In this document: piece by piece, positions 1-6,086 of the stretch
Layout of the letters: each line of letters begins with the position of its first letter
Numbering within the stretch: position 1 is the first letter of the stretch
From: JBELMB01 sp042088665
GTDB lineage: Bacteria; Pseudomonadota; Alphaproteobacteria; Rhodobacterales; Rhodobacteraceae
DNA: 11,551 nucleotides
Direction of reading: 5' to 3'
Assembly: GCA_042088665.1 (NCBI GenBank)
Contig: JBELMB010000160.1
Location: 1-11,551 of the forward strand
The notes under the pieces: model-generated
The model's database searches: none
What the model saw: only the letters and a program-made list of their open reading frames with translations
Told to the model about the DNA's origin: nothing
Translations under genes and position numbers: made by a program

Positions 1-560
1 CCGACATCGATTTCGGTGGCGAAGCGGCCTTCGAGACCGAAGTGGACAGTCCAAGCTACGCCTGTACTTCCGGCGCGCTTTGGGAAGGCGGTTCCTCCGA
101 CAATGTGGCCGCGCAGTTCCTCAACGAAATCGAGTCCGAGAACGGCGGCACCTACCGTATCAACCTTCGGGCCGACGACGAGGCCCGGTTGTATGTCAAC
201 GACGCTCTCGTTCTCGACACGGCCGACGCCCCCATGGAAGCCTTGCAGAGCGTGGACATCACCCTGCCCGCGGGGCGCCACGCGCTTGATCTGCGGTACC
301 TTGAACGCGACGAAGAGGCGACGCTGGACCTCGAAGTGATCGAAACCAGCACCTACGACGCCCCGGTCGCGGCAGAGCCCCCCGCGGCCACCCCGACACC
401 TCCAGCCGTGGCACCGATCCCGGAAGGCGAAGAGCTGATGGATCTGCTCACTGTCGAGGCCGAAGAGGATCTTCCCCCGGACACCGTCGAAGACGACGAG
501 ACCGAGGACGAAGGCTCTCCCTTCGACCTGTCCCGCTTCTTCCGCATGGAAGAAGTCTGA
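1..560 (+). CDS. 3' end of a PA14-domain protein (5' truncated by window)
   Basis: The frame is open from base 3 to the TGA at 558-560, giving 185 visible residues. The true start lies outside the window. The middle part reads like the core of a PA14 beta-barrel domain: a TYRINLRADDEARLYVND strand pair (about residues 50-67), then LVLD, then LPAGRHALDLRYLERDEEATLDLEV. This matches the family pattern in which a ligand-facing Asp-Asp pair precedes the RLYVND turn. PA14 domains usually bind glycans or act as spacers in secreted or surface proteins. After the domain comes a Pro/Ala-rich linker (bases about 355-430) and a strongly acidic C-terminus ending in FFRMEEV. An exported or cell-surface role is inferred from the domain; no signal peptide can be checked. 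The next gene, dcd, lies 173 bases downstream on the same strand and is functionally unrelated. Confidence 0.8.
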   Translation, partial: DIDFGGEAAFETEVDSPSYACTSGALWEGGSSDNVAAQFLNEIESENGGTYRINLRADDEARLYVNDALVLDTADAPMEALQSVDITLPAGRHALDLRYLERDEEATLDLEVIETSTYDAPVAAEPPAATPTPPAVAPIPEGEELMDLLTVEAEEDLPPDTVEDDETEDEGSPFDLSRFFRMEEV

Positions 561-598
561 CGCACACCGCAGGCCCCTCGACCTGTTCGGACCATGGA

Positions 599-617
599 GG
601 CGGGCCCGTGGCCCGTC
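599..617 (+). terminator. Possible hairpin after the PA14 gene
   Basis: The bases CGGGCC (601-606) and GGCCCG (610-615) form a perfect 6-bp stem with a CGT loop. It can be extended by one G-T and one G-C pair to 599-617. It lies 38 bases after the PA14 gene stop, but no T-run follows, so terminator function is only a guess. Confidence 0.25.
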
Positions 618-723
618 ACGGCGCATGACCCGCATCAGCAGCGCAGTGCTTCACCTCGCAGGCAGGGATCCCGAATCCGCTTTCCCATAAGGTCGCGCAC
701 TTGCTAAGGAACAATGGAACCAT

Positions 724-728
724 GGAGG
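724..728 (+). promoter_or_regulatory. Shine-Dalgarno site that sets the dcd start
   Basis: GGAGG, part of GGAGGGG at 724-730, sits five bases before the ATG at 734. In-frame alternatives at TTG 701 and ATG 722 have only a weaker AAGGA upstream, too close to 701 to serve it and about 12 bases from 722. CATGG (721-725) and CCATG (732-736) can pair and would partly hide the start codon. Confidence 0.65.
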
Positions 729-733
729 GGCCC

Positions 734-1822
734 ATGACCGGAGTTCTGGCGAGCCAGCAAATCGACACCCTGATCGCCGAGGGCGCCATTGCCGCGGCGC
801 AGCCTTTTGTCGAGGGACAGGTGCAGCCCGCCAGCCTTGACTTGCGTCTTGGCGCGCAGGCCTACCGGGTCCGGGCGTCCTTTCTGGCGGGGCAAGACCA
901 GCGCGTCGCAAGCCGCATCGAAGAGTTCGAAATGCATCGGATCGATCTCTCTGCGGGCGCCGTGCTGGAAAAGGGCTGCGTCTATCTCGTGCCACTCATG
1001 GAAACGCTGGCCCTGCCCGGGGACGTTCAGGCCATTGCCAACGCCAAAAGCTCTACCGGGCGGCTCGACCTTCTGACGCGGGTGATCACCGACGGCGGCA
1101 AGGAATTCGACCGCATCGCCCCGGGCTACAAGGGCCCGCTCTATGCAGAGATCTGCCCGCGCTCGTTTTCCGTGTTGGTGAGGCCCGGCATGCGGCTGAA
1201 CCAGATCCGGTTTCAGCGGGGCCGCGCTGTGCTGGACGATTCCGACCTGCGCCTCCTTCACGACAATCACCAGTTGGTGAGCGGCGGGGATCCTGTGATC
1301 CGCGAGGGCCTCGGCTTCTCGGTTGATCTGCACCCGGCAGGCACCGACCTGCTGGGCTACCGCGCGCGGCCCCACACCGGGGTGATCGACCTCGACCGGA
1401 TCGGCGCTTATGATCCGGGGGAGTTCTGGGACGAATTGCGCGCAACGACGGGGCAGCTGATCCTGGATCCCGGCGCCTTCTACATTCTTGTCAGCCGGGA
1501 GGCCGTGCACATCCCTCCTGGCTATGCCGCTGAAATGGCACCCTATCTCGCCATGGTCGGAGAGTTCCGGGTGCACTATGCCGGGTTCTTCGATCCCGGG
1601 TTCGGTCATGCCGCTGCCGGCGGACATGGCGCGCGTGGCGTTCTGGAAGTGCGCTGCCACGAGGCCCCTTTCGTGCTGGAACATGGCCAGATCGTCGGGC
1701 GGCTCGTCTATGAACGCATGTCCGAAGTGCCGCGGCAGCTTTACGGCGCGGACATCGCCTCACACTATCAGGGTCAGGGTCTCAAGCTGTCGAAACACTT
1801 TGCCCCGGCGCAGACCATGTGA
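734..1822 (+). CDS. dcd: 2'-deoxycytidine 5'-triphosphate deaminase (long, two-domain DCD type)
   Basis: Dcd deaminates dCTP to dUTP, which dUTPase turns into dUMP for thymidylate synthesis in the cytoplasm. The product is 362 residues, about twice the roughly 190 of E. coli Dcd, and matches the long DCD family (Pfam PF06559) common in alphaproteobacteria. The first half carries the Dcd landmarks VQPASLDLRLG (30-40), KSSTGR (105-110), GYKG (131-134), the catalytic-type glutamate in YAEI (E139) and VRPGMRLNQIRF (149-160). The second half repeats the dUTPase-like fold: FFDPGFG (D287-G291), GVLEVR (E305), then LEHGQIVGRLVYE. It lacks a KSSxGR equivalent. The ATG at 734 is chosen for its ribosome site and because the family typically begins near MTGVLxSQ. 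It converges with the gene ending at 1944. Confidence 0.93.
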   Translation: MTGVLASQQIDTLIAEGAIAAAQPFVEGQVQPASLDLRLGAQAYRVRASFLAGQDQRVASRIEEFEMHRIDLSAGAVLEKGCVYLVPLMETLALPGDVQAIANAKSSTGRLDLLTRVITDGGKEFDRIAPGYKGPLYAEICPRSFSVLVRPGMRLNQIRFQRGRAVLDDSDLRLLHDNHQLVSGGDPVIREGLGFSVDLHPAGTDLLGYRARPHTGVIDLDRIGAYDPGEFWDELRATTGQLILDPGAFYILVSREAVHIPPGYAAEMAPYLAMVGEFRVHYAGFFDPGFGHAAAGGHGARGVLEVRCHEAPFVLEHGQIVGRLVYERMSEVPRQLYGADIASHYQGQGLKLSKHFAPAQTM

Positions 1823-1823
1823 A

Positions 1824-1839
1824 CCGATCGCCCGATCGG
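1824..1839. repeat. Inverted repeat directly after the dcd stop
   Basis: CCGATCG (1824-1830) and CGATCGG (1833-1839) are perfect inverted repeats separated by CC, starting one base after the dcd stop codon. In RNA the inner bases would open into a loop. No T-run follows. Confidence 0.4.
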
Positions 1840-1858
1840 ATTGCACCCAAAGTCCAGG

Positions 1859-1878
1859 CGGGGACCAAAAGATCCCCG
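1859..1878 (+). terminator. Hairpin in the dcd 3' region
   Basis: CGGGGA (1859-1864) pairs with TCCCCG (1873-1878) around the eight-base loop CCAAAAGA. Only two Ts follow, so it is a weak terminator candidate for dcd. Confidence 0.35.
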
Positions 1879-1896
1879 TTCGCGCAGGTCCGTGTT

Positions 1897-1916
1897 GGTC
1901 GGGGTTGACCCCGACC
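1897..1916. terminator. Perfect 8-bp hairpin, probable bidirectional terminator
   Basis: GGTCGGGG (1897-1904) and CCCCGACC (1909-1916) form a perfect stem with a TTGA loop. It is midway between the converging ends of dcd (+) and the small gene ending at 1944 (-), where a shared terminator is expected. On the plus strand it is followed by TCCCTTTCGG, a poor T tract. Function is inferred from position and stem strength. Confidence 0.5.
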
Positions 1917-1943
1917 TCCCTTTCGGTCGTTCAGGGTGACCTG

Positions 1944-2315
1944 TCAGGACTCAACCGGCTCTTCGCGCCCGGCCTTGCGGGCTTGCCGAACCTGACGCTG
2001 GGCACGGCGCGCTTGCCGGGCTGCACGTTTCGCGGCCTTGTCTTCCTGCTCTGCCAGTTCAGGCGCCGATTGCTCCACAGCCGGAGCCACATTGGCCGGT
2101 GCGCCCGTCGTCACATCCTCCGGGGGCAACTCTACCCCGGGCAATGGACGCATGTCCGGTGCCATTTCCGGAACCTGCTCAGCGGCCTCACGGCGCCGCC
2201 CTGCGCGATCCGATTTCGGTCCCATGACCTGGCGCATGCCAGCATCGACACCCTTGCTGACGACACGTTTGAAAACCATGTTCATCAACATATTGATAAC
2301 TTGTTGCCCGTTCAT
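1944..2315 (-). CDS. Small unrecognised protein with amphipathic N-terminus and basic C-terminus
   Basis: The product is 123 residues. I cannot name its function, though it resembles short conserved hypothetical proteins I associate with Rhodobacterales. The N-terminus (about 1-32) is Met-rich and likely one amphipathic helix (NMLMNMVFKRVV). The middle (about 45-90) is Pro- and acid-rich and probably disordered. The end (about 92-118) is a run of Arg, Lys, Ala and Gln that should form a highly basic helix and could bind nucleic acid or membrane; this is inference. The ATG at 2315 has a GGAGG six bases upstream and a strong promoter 33 bases upstream. It follows scpB by 76 bases on the same strand, the place where tatA or tatB is often seen in related genomes, but the sequence is not a Tat component. 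Confidence 0.82.
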   Translation of the reverse strand: MNGQQVINMLMNMVFKRVVSKGVDAGMRQVMGPKSDRAGRRREAAEQVPEMAPDMRPLPGVELPPEDVTTGAPANVAPAVEQSAPELAEQEDKAAKRAARQARRAQRQVRQARKAGREEPVES

Positions 2316-2321
2316 AACTCG

Positions 2322-2326
2322 CCTCC
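2322..2326 (-). promoter_or_regulatory. Shine-Dalgarno site of the 123-residue gene
   Basis: Perfect GGAGG on the minus strand (CCTCC on plus), six bases before the ATG at 2315. It fixes that start. Confidence 0.75.
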
Positions 2327-2347
2327 GCCAGCTCTTATTTTGGTCAC

Positions 2348-2376
2348 TTTATACACCAAGAAACAACAACCGGCAA
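2348..2376 (-). promoter_or_regulatory. Sigma-70-type promoter for the 123-residue gene
   Basis: On the minus strand, TTGCCG (plus 2371-2376) and TATAAA (plus 2348-2353) are separated by exactly 17 bases. The -10 matches consensus at five of six positions and the -35 at four of six. The surrounding bases are AT-rich, unusual for this genome. Transcription would begin near 2341 and leave a leader of about 25 bases carrying the ribosome site. The small gene can thus be expressed apart from scpAB. Confidence 0.6.
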
Positions 2377-2391
2377 ATCGCGCTTTTGTTC

Positions 2392-3072
2392 TCAGTCCTC
2401 AAACAATTCACTTTGTCCGGTTTCTGCCTCTTCTGCATCCACATCTCCCTCGCCCGCGACCGGAGCCCCCAACCCACCGGGTCGGCTTTCCAGCAAACCA
2501 GCGGCCCGCAGCTCTGCCAGGCCCGGCAAATCGCGCGCGGATTCCAGGCCAAAGTGATCCAGAAACCCCTGCGTCACAACAAATGTCACCGGCCGCCCCG
2601 GCGTCATGCGGCGGCGGCCAAAGCGGATCCAATCCATTTCGATCAGCTGGTCAACCGTCCCGCGCGAAACCGCCACACCGCGGATCTCTTCGATTTCCGC
2701 CCGGGTGACCGGTTGGTGATAAGCGATGATGGCCAGCGTCTCGATGGCCGCGCGTGACAGTTTGCGCGTCTCGACCACTTCGCGGCTCATCAGGTGCCCC
2801 AGATCGGCTGCCGTGCGAAACGCCCAGGCCTCCCCCACCTTGACCACATGCACACCGCGCCCCTCATAGCGCTTGCGCAAATACACCAGCGCCTCTGCCG
2901 GATCGCAGCCATGGGGCAGACGTTCGGTCAGTTCACGCACCGTGACCGGTTCGGCAGCGGCGAAAAGGATGGCTTCGACCATGCGCTCCTGCTCGGCCAA
3001 AGGGGGCGCGTCAAACAGGCTGTCGCGTGGGCCGGGATCGCCGTCACGCTCGGTGCCCTCCTGCTCAGCCAT
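2392..3072 (-). CDS. scpB: Segregation and condensation protein B (SMC kite subunit)
   Basis: ScpB dimers bind ScpA and help the SMC-ScpA complex compact and segregate the chromosome. The product is 226 residues. The first winged helix begins at about residue 31 with MVEAILFAAAEPVTVRELTERLP. The second contains LSRAAIETLAIIAYHQPVTRAEIEEIRG, the most recognisable ScpB signature, followed by VSRGTVDQLIEMDWI and GRPVTFVVTQGFLDHFGL. The C-terminal tail is acidic and variable. The start at 3072 is chosen over an in-frame upstream start at 3111 because it has a GGGAGGG ribosome site. It overlaps the scpA stop by eight bases, which suggests translational coupling. Confidence 0.95.
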   Translation of the reverse strand: MAEQEGTERDGDPGPRDSLFDAPPLAEQERMVEAILFAAAEPVTVRELTERLPHGCDPAEALVYLRKRYEGRGVHVVKVGEAWAFRTAADLGHLMSREVVETRKLSRAAIETLAIIAYHQPVTRAEIEEIRGVAVSRGTVDQLIEMDWIRFGRRRMTPGRPVTFVVTQGFLDHFGLESARDLPGLAELRAAGLLESRPGGLGAPVAGEGDVDAEEAETGQSELFED

Positions 3073-3874
3073 CCCGCCCTCCCTCGGTCCGTCGCAGCTG
3101 GATCGGGGCAAAGGTGCCGGACTGGCGCAGCTCCGCCTTGCCTTCCTTCACCAGTTCCAGCGAGGCGGCAAAGGTCGCCGCCGTGGCTGACCGCCACATG
3201 GCGGGCTCCGCCGTCCATCCGTCTGGCAGATAGCTCTGGATATCGGTCCAGGACCCGGCAAAGCCGATCATGCCGCGCATCCGCTCCAGCGCTTGTTCCA
3301 TGGTAAAGACCTTGTCCCGGTCCATGACAAAGGGGCGGAATTCATCCCGCGTGCGGATCCGCGCATAGCCCTGCATCAGGTCGAGCAGCGTCGCCGTGTA
3401 CCGCACCTGGCGCAACCGCTCGACCACTTCGGTCTGCCCACGGGCAAAGACGTCGCGCCCCAGACGGTCACGCGCCATAAGCTTGGCCGCCGCCGCGCGC
3501 ATCGCCTGCAACCGCTCCAGTTGAAAGGCAAGATGCGCTGCAAGGTCTTCGCCAGAGGGATCCTCATCCCCCGGTTCCGGCGGCAGCAACATGCGCGATT
3601 TCAGAAACGCCAGCCAGGCCGCCATCACGAGGTAGTCCGCGGCCAGTTCGATGCGCAGGCTATGCGCCTTTTCGACAAAGACGAGGTATTGCTGCGCAAG
3701 AGGCAGGATCGCGATCTGCCGCAGGTCAACCTTTTGCGTGCGCGCCATGCTCAGCAAAAGATCAAGCGGCCCCTCAAAGCCATCGACATCCACGACAAGT
3801 GCTTCGGCAGCGAGGCGATCCGCCACCGAGAGGGTCGGTTCCAGCACAGAGTCGTCTGTGTCCTCGTCCTGCAT
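3065..3874 (-). CDS. scpA: Segregation and condensation protein A (kleisin)
   Basis: ScpA is the kleisin that bridges the two SMC heads and recruits ScpB. The product is 269 residues, usual for the family. The N-terminal SMC-binding signature is FEGPLDLLLSMARTQKVDL (about residues 33-51), followed by ILPLAQQYL and ADYLVMAAWLAFLKSRMLLP. The C-terminal winged-helix part includes LLDLMQGYARI and the region ending TFAASLELVKEGKAELRQSGTFAPIQLRR. The ATG at 3874 is the natural start, with a modest AAGG upstream. It lies 60 bases after nagZ and overlaps scpB, so it is probably within one transcript with both. Confidence 0.95.
   Translation of the reverse strand: MQDEDTDDSVLEPTLSVADRLAAEALVVDVDGFEGPLDLLLSMARTQKVDLRQIAILPLAQQYLVFVEKAHSLRIELAADYLVMAAWLAFLKSRMLLPPEPGDEDPSGEDLAAHLAFQLERLQAMRAAAAKLMARDRLGRDVFARGQTEVVERLRQVRYTATLLDLMQGYARIRTRDEFRPFVMDRDKVFTMEQALERMRGMIGFAGSWTDIQSYLPDGWTAEPAMWRSATAATFAASLELVKEGKAELRQSGTFAPIQLRRTEGGRDG
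3078..3082 (-). promoter_or_regulatory. Shine-Dalgarno site of scpB inside scpA
   Basis: GGAGG (within GGGAGGG on the minus strand, plus 3077-3083) lies five bases before the ATG at 3072, within the last codons of scpA. It decides the scpB start. Confidence 0.7.
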
Positions 3875-3934
3875 CCCTTGTCCTCAGCCCATCGTCCTTG
3901 GCCTGTTTCCACCGGCCCAACCAAACGGACGCGC

Positions 3935-4942
3935 CTAAACCGGCTGCCCGGCCTCAGCCATCAGCCGCGCATGTTCGGCATTCAGCGCGGCGATATCCGC
4001 ATCATCTGGCGCCCGACCTGTGGTCAGCGCCGCCTCGGCCCGCGCCTGCGCCCGATCTGACATCGGCCCGCACCGGGCCCACAGCGCGGCCATCTCGTCC
4101 AGCGCACCATTGCAATGCAGCACCAAATCACAGCCCGCCGCAAGTGCCGCGGCCCCGCGCTCCGGCACGGATCCGCTCAGCGCCTCCATGGAAATATCGT
4201 CGGTCATCAGCAATCCGTCAAACCCGATGTGGGTTCGGATCACGTCGACTATGACAGGAGAGACGGTTCCCGGGCGATCGTCCAGCGCCTCGTAGATCAC
4301 ATGCGCCGACATGCCAAGCGGCAGATCGGCAAAGGGTTCAAAGGCCGCGAAATCGACCGTTTGCAGAGTGTCTGGCAAAGCATCGGTCCGCGGCACTTCG
4401 AGATGGCTGTCCAATTGCGCAAGGCCATGGCCGGGCATGTGCTTGATCACCGGCAGCGCGCCACCATCGACAAGACCCGCGGCCGCGGCTTTTCCGTTGC
4501 GCACCACGGTTGCCACATCCGTGCCATAACAGCGGTTGCGCAAAACGGCGTGGGTTTCCGGGCGCGCCACATCCAGCGTCGGGATGCAGATACCATCGAT
4601 GCCAAGAGCCCGCATTTCGGCGGCAATGATGCGCCCCCGCAGGTAGAACGCCCGCGCGGCATCGCCCAATTGCGCGGCCTCGGTCAGGGGCGGTTCCCAA
4701 TTGCGCGCCAGCGGTGGGCGCAATCGCTGCACGCGACCGCCCTCCTGATCGATGAAGATCGGCGCGTCATGTCCCGCCGCCGCGCGCATTTCTGCGCATA
4801 GCGCAAGGATCTGGTCCGCCGCGTCAAGGTTACGGTCAAACAGGATAAAGCCAAAAGGTCTTATCTCACGATAGAGAGATTTTTCCGCCTCCGAGAGGCG
4901 CGGCCCGGCACATCCAAGGATCGCCGCGCCAAAGCGGCTCAT
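3935..4942 (-). CDS. nagZ: Beta-N-acetylhexosaminidase, GH3 family
   Basis: NagZ removes N-acetylglucosamine from anhydro-muropeptides in the cytoplasm during peptidoglycan recycling. The product is 335 residues, typical for Gram-negative NagZ. Seen are the substrate-loop motif IDQEGGRVQR (64-73), KHMPGHG (167-173), the Asp-His acid/base pair in LDSHL (D178, H180) and the nucleophile segment MTDDISM (246-252, first Asp as nucleophile). All catalytic residues expected from the family are present. There is no signal peptide, consistent with cytoplasmic NagZ. The start ATG overlaps the SPOR gene stop as ATGA, so the two are probably translationally coupled. scpA follows after 60 bases. Confidence 0.95.
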   Translation of the reverse strand: MSRFGAAILGCAGPRLSEAEKSLYREIRPFGFILFDRNLDAADQILALCAEMRAAAGHDAPIFIDQEGGRVQRLRPPLARNWEPPLTEAAQLGDAARAFYLRGRIIAAEMRALGIDGICIPTLDVARPETHAVLRNRCYGTDVATVVRNGKAAAAGLVDGGALPVIKHMPGHGLAQLDSHLEVPRTDALPDTLQTVDFAAFEPFADLPLGMSAHVIYEALDDRPGTVSPVIVDVIRTHIGFDGLLMTDDISMEALSGSVPERGAAALAAGCDLVLHCNGALDEMAALWARCGPMSDRAQARAEAALTTGRAPDDADIAALNAEHARLMAEAGQPV

Positions 4943-5970
4943 CTCGTGACCACCGGAATGCAGTCGACATTCTGCGCCACGAAGGCCGCGCAGAACCGGC
5001 GGGCGTCGGAGAGGTCTTCGAACCCCTGCGCGCGCAGGCGGTAGAAGACGCGACCACCAGAGGTGGCACGCTGCACAACGCGCCCCTTGCCCTCGAGGTA
5101 TTCACCAAAGCGCGCCTCAAGCCGCTGCCATTCCGCGCGTGCGGTTTCAGGGCTGTCAAAGGCACCGATCTGCACCAGCCGGGTGCCTGCCTCAAGGCTG
5201 GCGGGGTCGATGTCCAGCACCGTCTGGGCGGGGACTGCATCACTCGCAGCCACGCTCAAGGAGGCTGTGCGCAGACCCGAAGGCCGCAACACGGGCCGCA
5301 AGGAGCGCGCAAGGCCCGGGCCGGGCTTGGGCAGATCGGTCAATTCCAGTGCGTTGTCCGCATCCGTTTCTGGTGCGGCGTCTGACGCGGCGGAGGACAC
5401 GTCCTGCACCTCGGTCAATACAGGGGCCTCGGATCCCGGCGTCAGGGGCGAAAGCGGCTCCGAGTCCGCCGCGATCTGCGCCGCCAATGCAAGAATGGGG
5501 TTGTCCTCGGGCACCGGCGTCGCTTCGGGCAGAAGTTCGACAATCTGCGCCTGTTCGGCCAATGACGCCTGCAACGGCGCGGGCGTCGGAGGGGAAACCG
5601 GGATCAACGCCCCGGTGGCCACGTCTTCGGCGGCCAGACCGGCGGGGCTTGGCGCAAGGATCAACTGGTGGGCGGGCCCTTCTGCTGCGCCTTGCCCGGC
5701 CACGGCATTCACCGACAGACCCTGATGGTCCATCAAGGTGCCGCCGGGATCGGGTGGCTGGATGCGCATTGGGCCCTGCATGGCCTGCACGACGGGGACG
5801 CCGCTGACGTCCCGCGCCAGCACACCGTAGCCCCAGACGCCAACTGCCGCGATCAGCGCCAGAGACGCAGCCGCCCCGGCCCAATGCACGATTGACCCGC
5901 CGGAGCCTGCCGCCACGGCATTGCTTGGATGCGGGGCCGCATGCCCCCCGTCAAAGGTAAAATCCGCCAT
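4939..5970 (-). CDS. Membrane-anchored SPOR-domain protein
   Basis: The product is 343 residues with one hydrophobic segment at about 29-51, giving a short cytoplasmic N-terminus and a periplasmic body. Residues about 60-255 are a long Pro/Ala/Glu-rich linker of low complexity. The C-terminal 82 residues (262-343) are a SPOR domain: RLVQIGAFDSPETARAEWQRL, then GRVFYRLRAQGFEDLSDARRFC and CIPVV. SPOR domains bind peptidoglycan strands stripped of stem peptides and so mark division septa. Two Cys (in RRFC and VDCIPV) could form a disulfide, inferred from other SPOR proteins. It precedes and overlaps nagZ by four bases. The ATG at 5970 has a CGAGG five bases upstream. Confidence 0.92.
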   Translation of the reverse strand: MADFTFDGGHAAPHPSNAVAAGSGGSIVHWAGAAASLALIAAVGVWGYGVLARDVSGVPVVQAMQGPMRIQPPDPGGTLMDHQGLSVNAVAGQGAAEGPAHQLILAPSPAGLAAEDVATGALIPVSPPTPAPLQASLAEQAQIVELLPEATPVPEDNPILALAAQIAADSEPLSPLTPGSEAPVLTEVQDVSSAASDAAPETDADNALELTDLPKPGPGLARSLRPVLRPSGLRTASLSVAASDAVPAQTVLDIDPASLEAGTRLVQIGAFDSPETARAEWQRLEARFGEYLEGKGRVVQRATSGGRVFYRLRAQGFEDLSDARRFCAAFVAQNVDCIPVVTR

Positions 5971-5985
5971 GTTTGCCTCGTTTCC

Positions 5986-6010
5986 CTCTGGCGATTCATT
6001 GCCGCCAAAG
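5986..6010 (-). other. RNA hairpin before the SPOR gene
   Basis: On the minus strand CTTTGGCG (plus 6010-6003) pairs with CGCCAGAG (plus 5993-5986), eight pairs with one G-U, around a nine-base loop. It ends about five bases upstream of the CGAGG ribosome site of the SPOR gene. It may affect translation or be chance. No T-run or clear promoter is seen in the 116-base argS-SPOR gap. Confidence 0.25.
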
Positions 6011-6086
6011 TGGTCTGCTGCTCTGTCTACTTGGGTCGATCAACGGTTGCCGCCCGCCGACCGATCCCCGAACCAAGGCGCTTTTG

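Larger units (their letters stand above)
591..736 (+). repeat. Imperfect direct repeat flanking the dcd leader
   Basis: ACCATGGAGGCGGGCCCGTG at 591-610 recurs as ACCATGGAGGGGCCCATG at 719-736. The second copy lacks two bases and has one substitution. It contains the dcd ribosome binding site and start codon. The first copy has the same layout, a GGAGG (596-600) seven bases before a GTG (608), which opens a six-codon frame ending at TGA 626-628. This may be chance in GC-rich sequence, or a duplicated translation-start region. The 561-733 gap otherwise shows no convincing sigma-70 promoter. Confidence 0.4.

Noticed and set aside
594..707. 37-codon open frame upstream of dcd starting at ATG 594
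   Set aside because: No ribosome site before it and an Arg-rich product without features.
704..1684. Long open frame antisense to dcd (326 residues)
   Set aside because: Long antisense frames are common opposite GC-rich genes. The product has no recognisable motif, and the plus strand has a full Dcd.
1944..2315. Small gene after scpB as tatA or tatB
   Set aside because: Tat proteins start with a hydrophobic helix followed by an FG or GP hinge; this product has an amphipathic Met-rich start and no hinge.
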